A stretch of DNA of 64,000 nt from Acidobacteriota bacterium (lineage in GTDB: Bacteria; Acidobacteriota; Terriglobia; Acidiferrales; UBA7541): positions 26,877 to 90,876 of the forward strand of contig QHYH01000101.1 in assembly GCA_003223215.1 (NCBI GenBank), given 5' to 3'. The position numbers were made by a program, and so were the translations under genes. Shown here one piece after another: positions 62,756 through 64,000 of the stretch; the stretch's first letter is position 1; each line of letters opens with the position of its first letter. The notes under the pieces were generated by a model. It did not search any database and had not been told where the DNA came from. It saw nothing but the letters and a program-made list of their open reading frames with translations.

Positions 62756-63612
62756 TGAGCGCCGTTGCCGGCCTGCGGAAGCGAACTAAACGTGCCAAAG
62801 TTGAAATTGCACTGGTCGCCGTTTTCCGACTCATCTTCGCCCCAAGCAGTGATGACAGGGTCGGATACGGTTTCGGAGAGTTCGTGGAACATCACATTAA
62901 TCGCACCGTCAGCACCAACGTCGCCATTCGGCGTGGTGCTGTCACCGTTAATGATATTTCCATCGCAAGCGGAAGGGCATGCTGCCGGACTCCCCACGAA
63001 GGAATACTTGATCGTATGGCCTGAGATGATGGTCGTGGACGGATTGTGGTAACCGCAGAAGCTTCCACAGAAAGTTGCGCCAAAAGCTGTCTCACTTACA
63101 TCGGGCGAGGTCAGCACAAAGTAAGCACCGTTGTCGTCCGTTGGCAGGGTGCCCCCATTGATGGCAAGTGATTTGGAGATAACTGTTTGAATGTTGGCGT
63201 CAGTCAGGTTTGTCCCTAGAGAGTAGTTGTCAAGGTATGAGTTTGTCGCGGGGTTGTAGTTGACTATGTTTCGCACTTCGGCGCCGGTCGTATCAAAATA
63301 GGTTGTGTTGATGTTATAAAGCTCCGAACCCCCGAGGTGCTGCAGCCAAGTGTTTACGATGTTCTGGGAACTCGAGGCCCAGTTCCCGTAGTACACCACA
63401 TAGGCGTTAGTAGATCCCCCCATCACGGGGCCACCATAATAGGTAATCTGAGTTCCTGATTGTGCGCCCGCGTAAGTTCTCATGACGTGAAAGGGAACCA
63501 CAACGGCGTGCGCTTTCAGCCATACTCTAGCGTGTGGCAGGAGACGGACCCCGGCAAAGACGGCCGCTACGGCAACGAGAAACGATATGCCAAAGAATGA
63601 ATTCTTCCTCAT
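62614..63612 (-). CDS. secreted EXORDIUM/phosphate-induced-protein-like protein with a rearranged C-terminus
   Basis: 332 residues. A signal/anchor segment (about 8-24) is followed by a domain like plant EXORDIUM (Phi_1): TQITYYGGPVMGGSTNAYVVYYGNW near 55-78, SLGTNLTDANIQTVISKSL, VLTSPDVSETAFGATFCGSFCGYH, and FHELSETVSDPVITAW. The normal end of such proteins (GNGAHYNV then a strand) is reached near residue 288. The last 45 residues, however, are antisense of the HTH fragment and so are not native. RBS AAAGGAG lies 7 nt before ATG 63612. Role unknown in bacteria. Confidence 0.75.
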   Translation of the reverse strand: MRKNSFFGISFLVAVAAVFAGVRLLPHARVWLKAHAVVVPFHVMRTYAGAQSGTQITYYGGPVMGGSTNAYVVYYGNWASSSQNIVNTWLQHLGGSELYNINTTYFDTTGAEVRNIVNYNPATNSYLDNYSLGTNLTDANIQTVISKSLAINGGTLPTDDNGAYFVLTSPDVSETAFGATFCGSFCGYHNPSTTIISGHTIKYSFVGSPAACPSACDGNIINGDSTTPNGDVGADGAINVMFHELSETVSDPVITAWGEDESENGDQCNFNFGTFSSLPQAGNGAHYNVTFCSRTSRNVFPVVMLTAISIVRLLTHNSRERSPSGHEGARLS

Positions 63613-63857
63613 GACTCAACTCCTTTCGCTGGGTTGTTATCTCGTACGAGATATGACAGGGGAAGAAACTCGTTGCAACGAAAAAGTGTTGCCTCCTGTG
63701 ATTGTTGTTGTTCTAGTTTGGCTATTTTTTGATTTACTTGCTTGCGGGGTGGAAACGCCACTTCGTTTCGACGCTGCCGCGCCCGTAGCGACCTCGATCT
63801 CGCCGCAATACAACTCGCCCGTCGCCATCCGAATCGAAGATTGTATCTGGAGGCGGG

Positions 63858-64000
63858 ATGAAGCGCGCTCAACGAGCTCTGCCAGCCAGCGCCGCCTTGA
63901 TGGTGATCGTGCTCGTTTGTGGGTGCTCCCCTTCGAGCCCGACTTCCCTTCCTCCGCCGGTGATTTCCGTCAGCCTGACGCCAGCGGAGCAGCAAACAAT
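63858..64000 (+). CDS. N-terminus of a lipoprotein (continues beyond window)
   Basis: 47 residues visible. A basic start, hydrophobic run MVIVLVCGC and the lipobox VCGC at about 20-23 predict lipidation. The following Ser/Pro-rich linker leads into VISVSLTP, which resembles the first strand of a bacterial Ig-like or BACON domain. GGAGG lies just upstream. Divergent from the EXORDIUM-like gene. Confidence 0.7.
   Translation, partial: MKRAQRALPASAALMVIVLVCGCSPSSPTSLPPPVISVSLTPAEQQT

Larger units (their letters stand above)
57900..64000. other. probable accessory/rearranged region starting at the broken tRNA-Glu
   Basis: Begins exactly at the tRNA break and continues to the window edge. Compared with the left side, it looks lower in GC, gene spacing is looser, and several genes are truncated: a 61-residue secreted protein, a 100-residue PadR partner, an AraC-type HTH fragment and the end of an EXORDIUM-like gene. 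Unknown genes and a Fic protein are present. No integrase or transposase is visible, and the 3-prime half of the tRNA is not in the window, so the right boundary is unknown and the extent is inference. Confidence 0.4.

Noticed and set aside
63609..63995. 128-residue minus-strand frame at the right edge
   Set aside because: Overlaps a plus-strand lipoprotein start with clear ribosome site and lipobox, and the promoter region of the EXORDIUM-like gene.

Overview
The window looks like chromosomal DNA of an Acidobacteriota bacterium (inference from gene content; no rRNA is present). It is GC-rich, carries lipid A genes (so a Gram-negative envelope), and its intergenic regions contain repeats of a kind common in acidobacterial genomes.

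Layout. 1-801: start of an M20 peptidase running off the left edge. 991-8297: a tightly overlapping plus-strand cluster, fabZ, lpxA, lpxI, a Gfo/Idh/MocA dehydrogenase, a TonB-family protein, a 32-residue membrane microprotein, miaA, hflX and a small membrane protein. Five junctions from fabZ to miaA are ATGA overlaps. 8849-17785: pgsA, an AMMECR1 protein, a secreted protein, a fused aroD-aroE, trpE and trpG, facing a minus-strand pair of an M20 peptidase and trpD. 18016-24799: sucC, sucD, ndk, DUF2905, a secreted NTF2-like protein, a heavily decayed merR pseudogene and lepA. 24975-34714: secreted M55 D-aminopeptidase, xseA, a secreted protein, an MFS carrier, a secreted DinB-like protein, a carbamoylase-type M20 enzyme and a TPR/GAF/degenerate-GGDEF protein. 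35595-40456: thiolase, 3-hydroxybutyryl-CoA dehydrogenase, enoyl-CoA hydratase, ribH, nusB and a secreted protein made of eight 21-residue repeats. 40531-47576 (minus): phzF-like, cupin, phosphohexomutase, manC, manA, aminotransferase and coaD, which together contain a route from fructose-6-phosphate to GDP-mannose. 47786-50914: GH20 hexosaminidase and a metallophosphoesterase.

51104-57713 is a complete ISC iron-sulfur assembly operon: iscR, iscS, an unknown 100-residue gene, iscU, iscA, hscB (with an N-terminal tetracysteine), hscA, fdx and iscX. It has a recognisable promoter and operator-like dyad at its start and a strong terminator-like hairpin between iscA and hscB.

Directly after it lies the 5-prime 40 nt of a tRNA-Glu(UUC) whose 3-prime half is missing. 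From there to the right edge the content changes: lower apparent GC, genes of unknown function, a Fic AMP-transferase with a 23-bp tandem repeat at its stop codon, a PadR regulator with a truncated partner, a truncated AraC-type HTH fused to the end of an EXORDIUM-like secreted protein, and the start of a lipoprotein. I read this as an accessory, rearranged region beginning at the broken tRNA gene. No integrase, transposase, CRISPR array or complete RNA gene was found.
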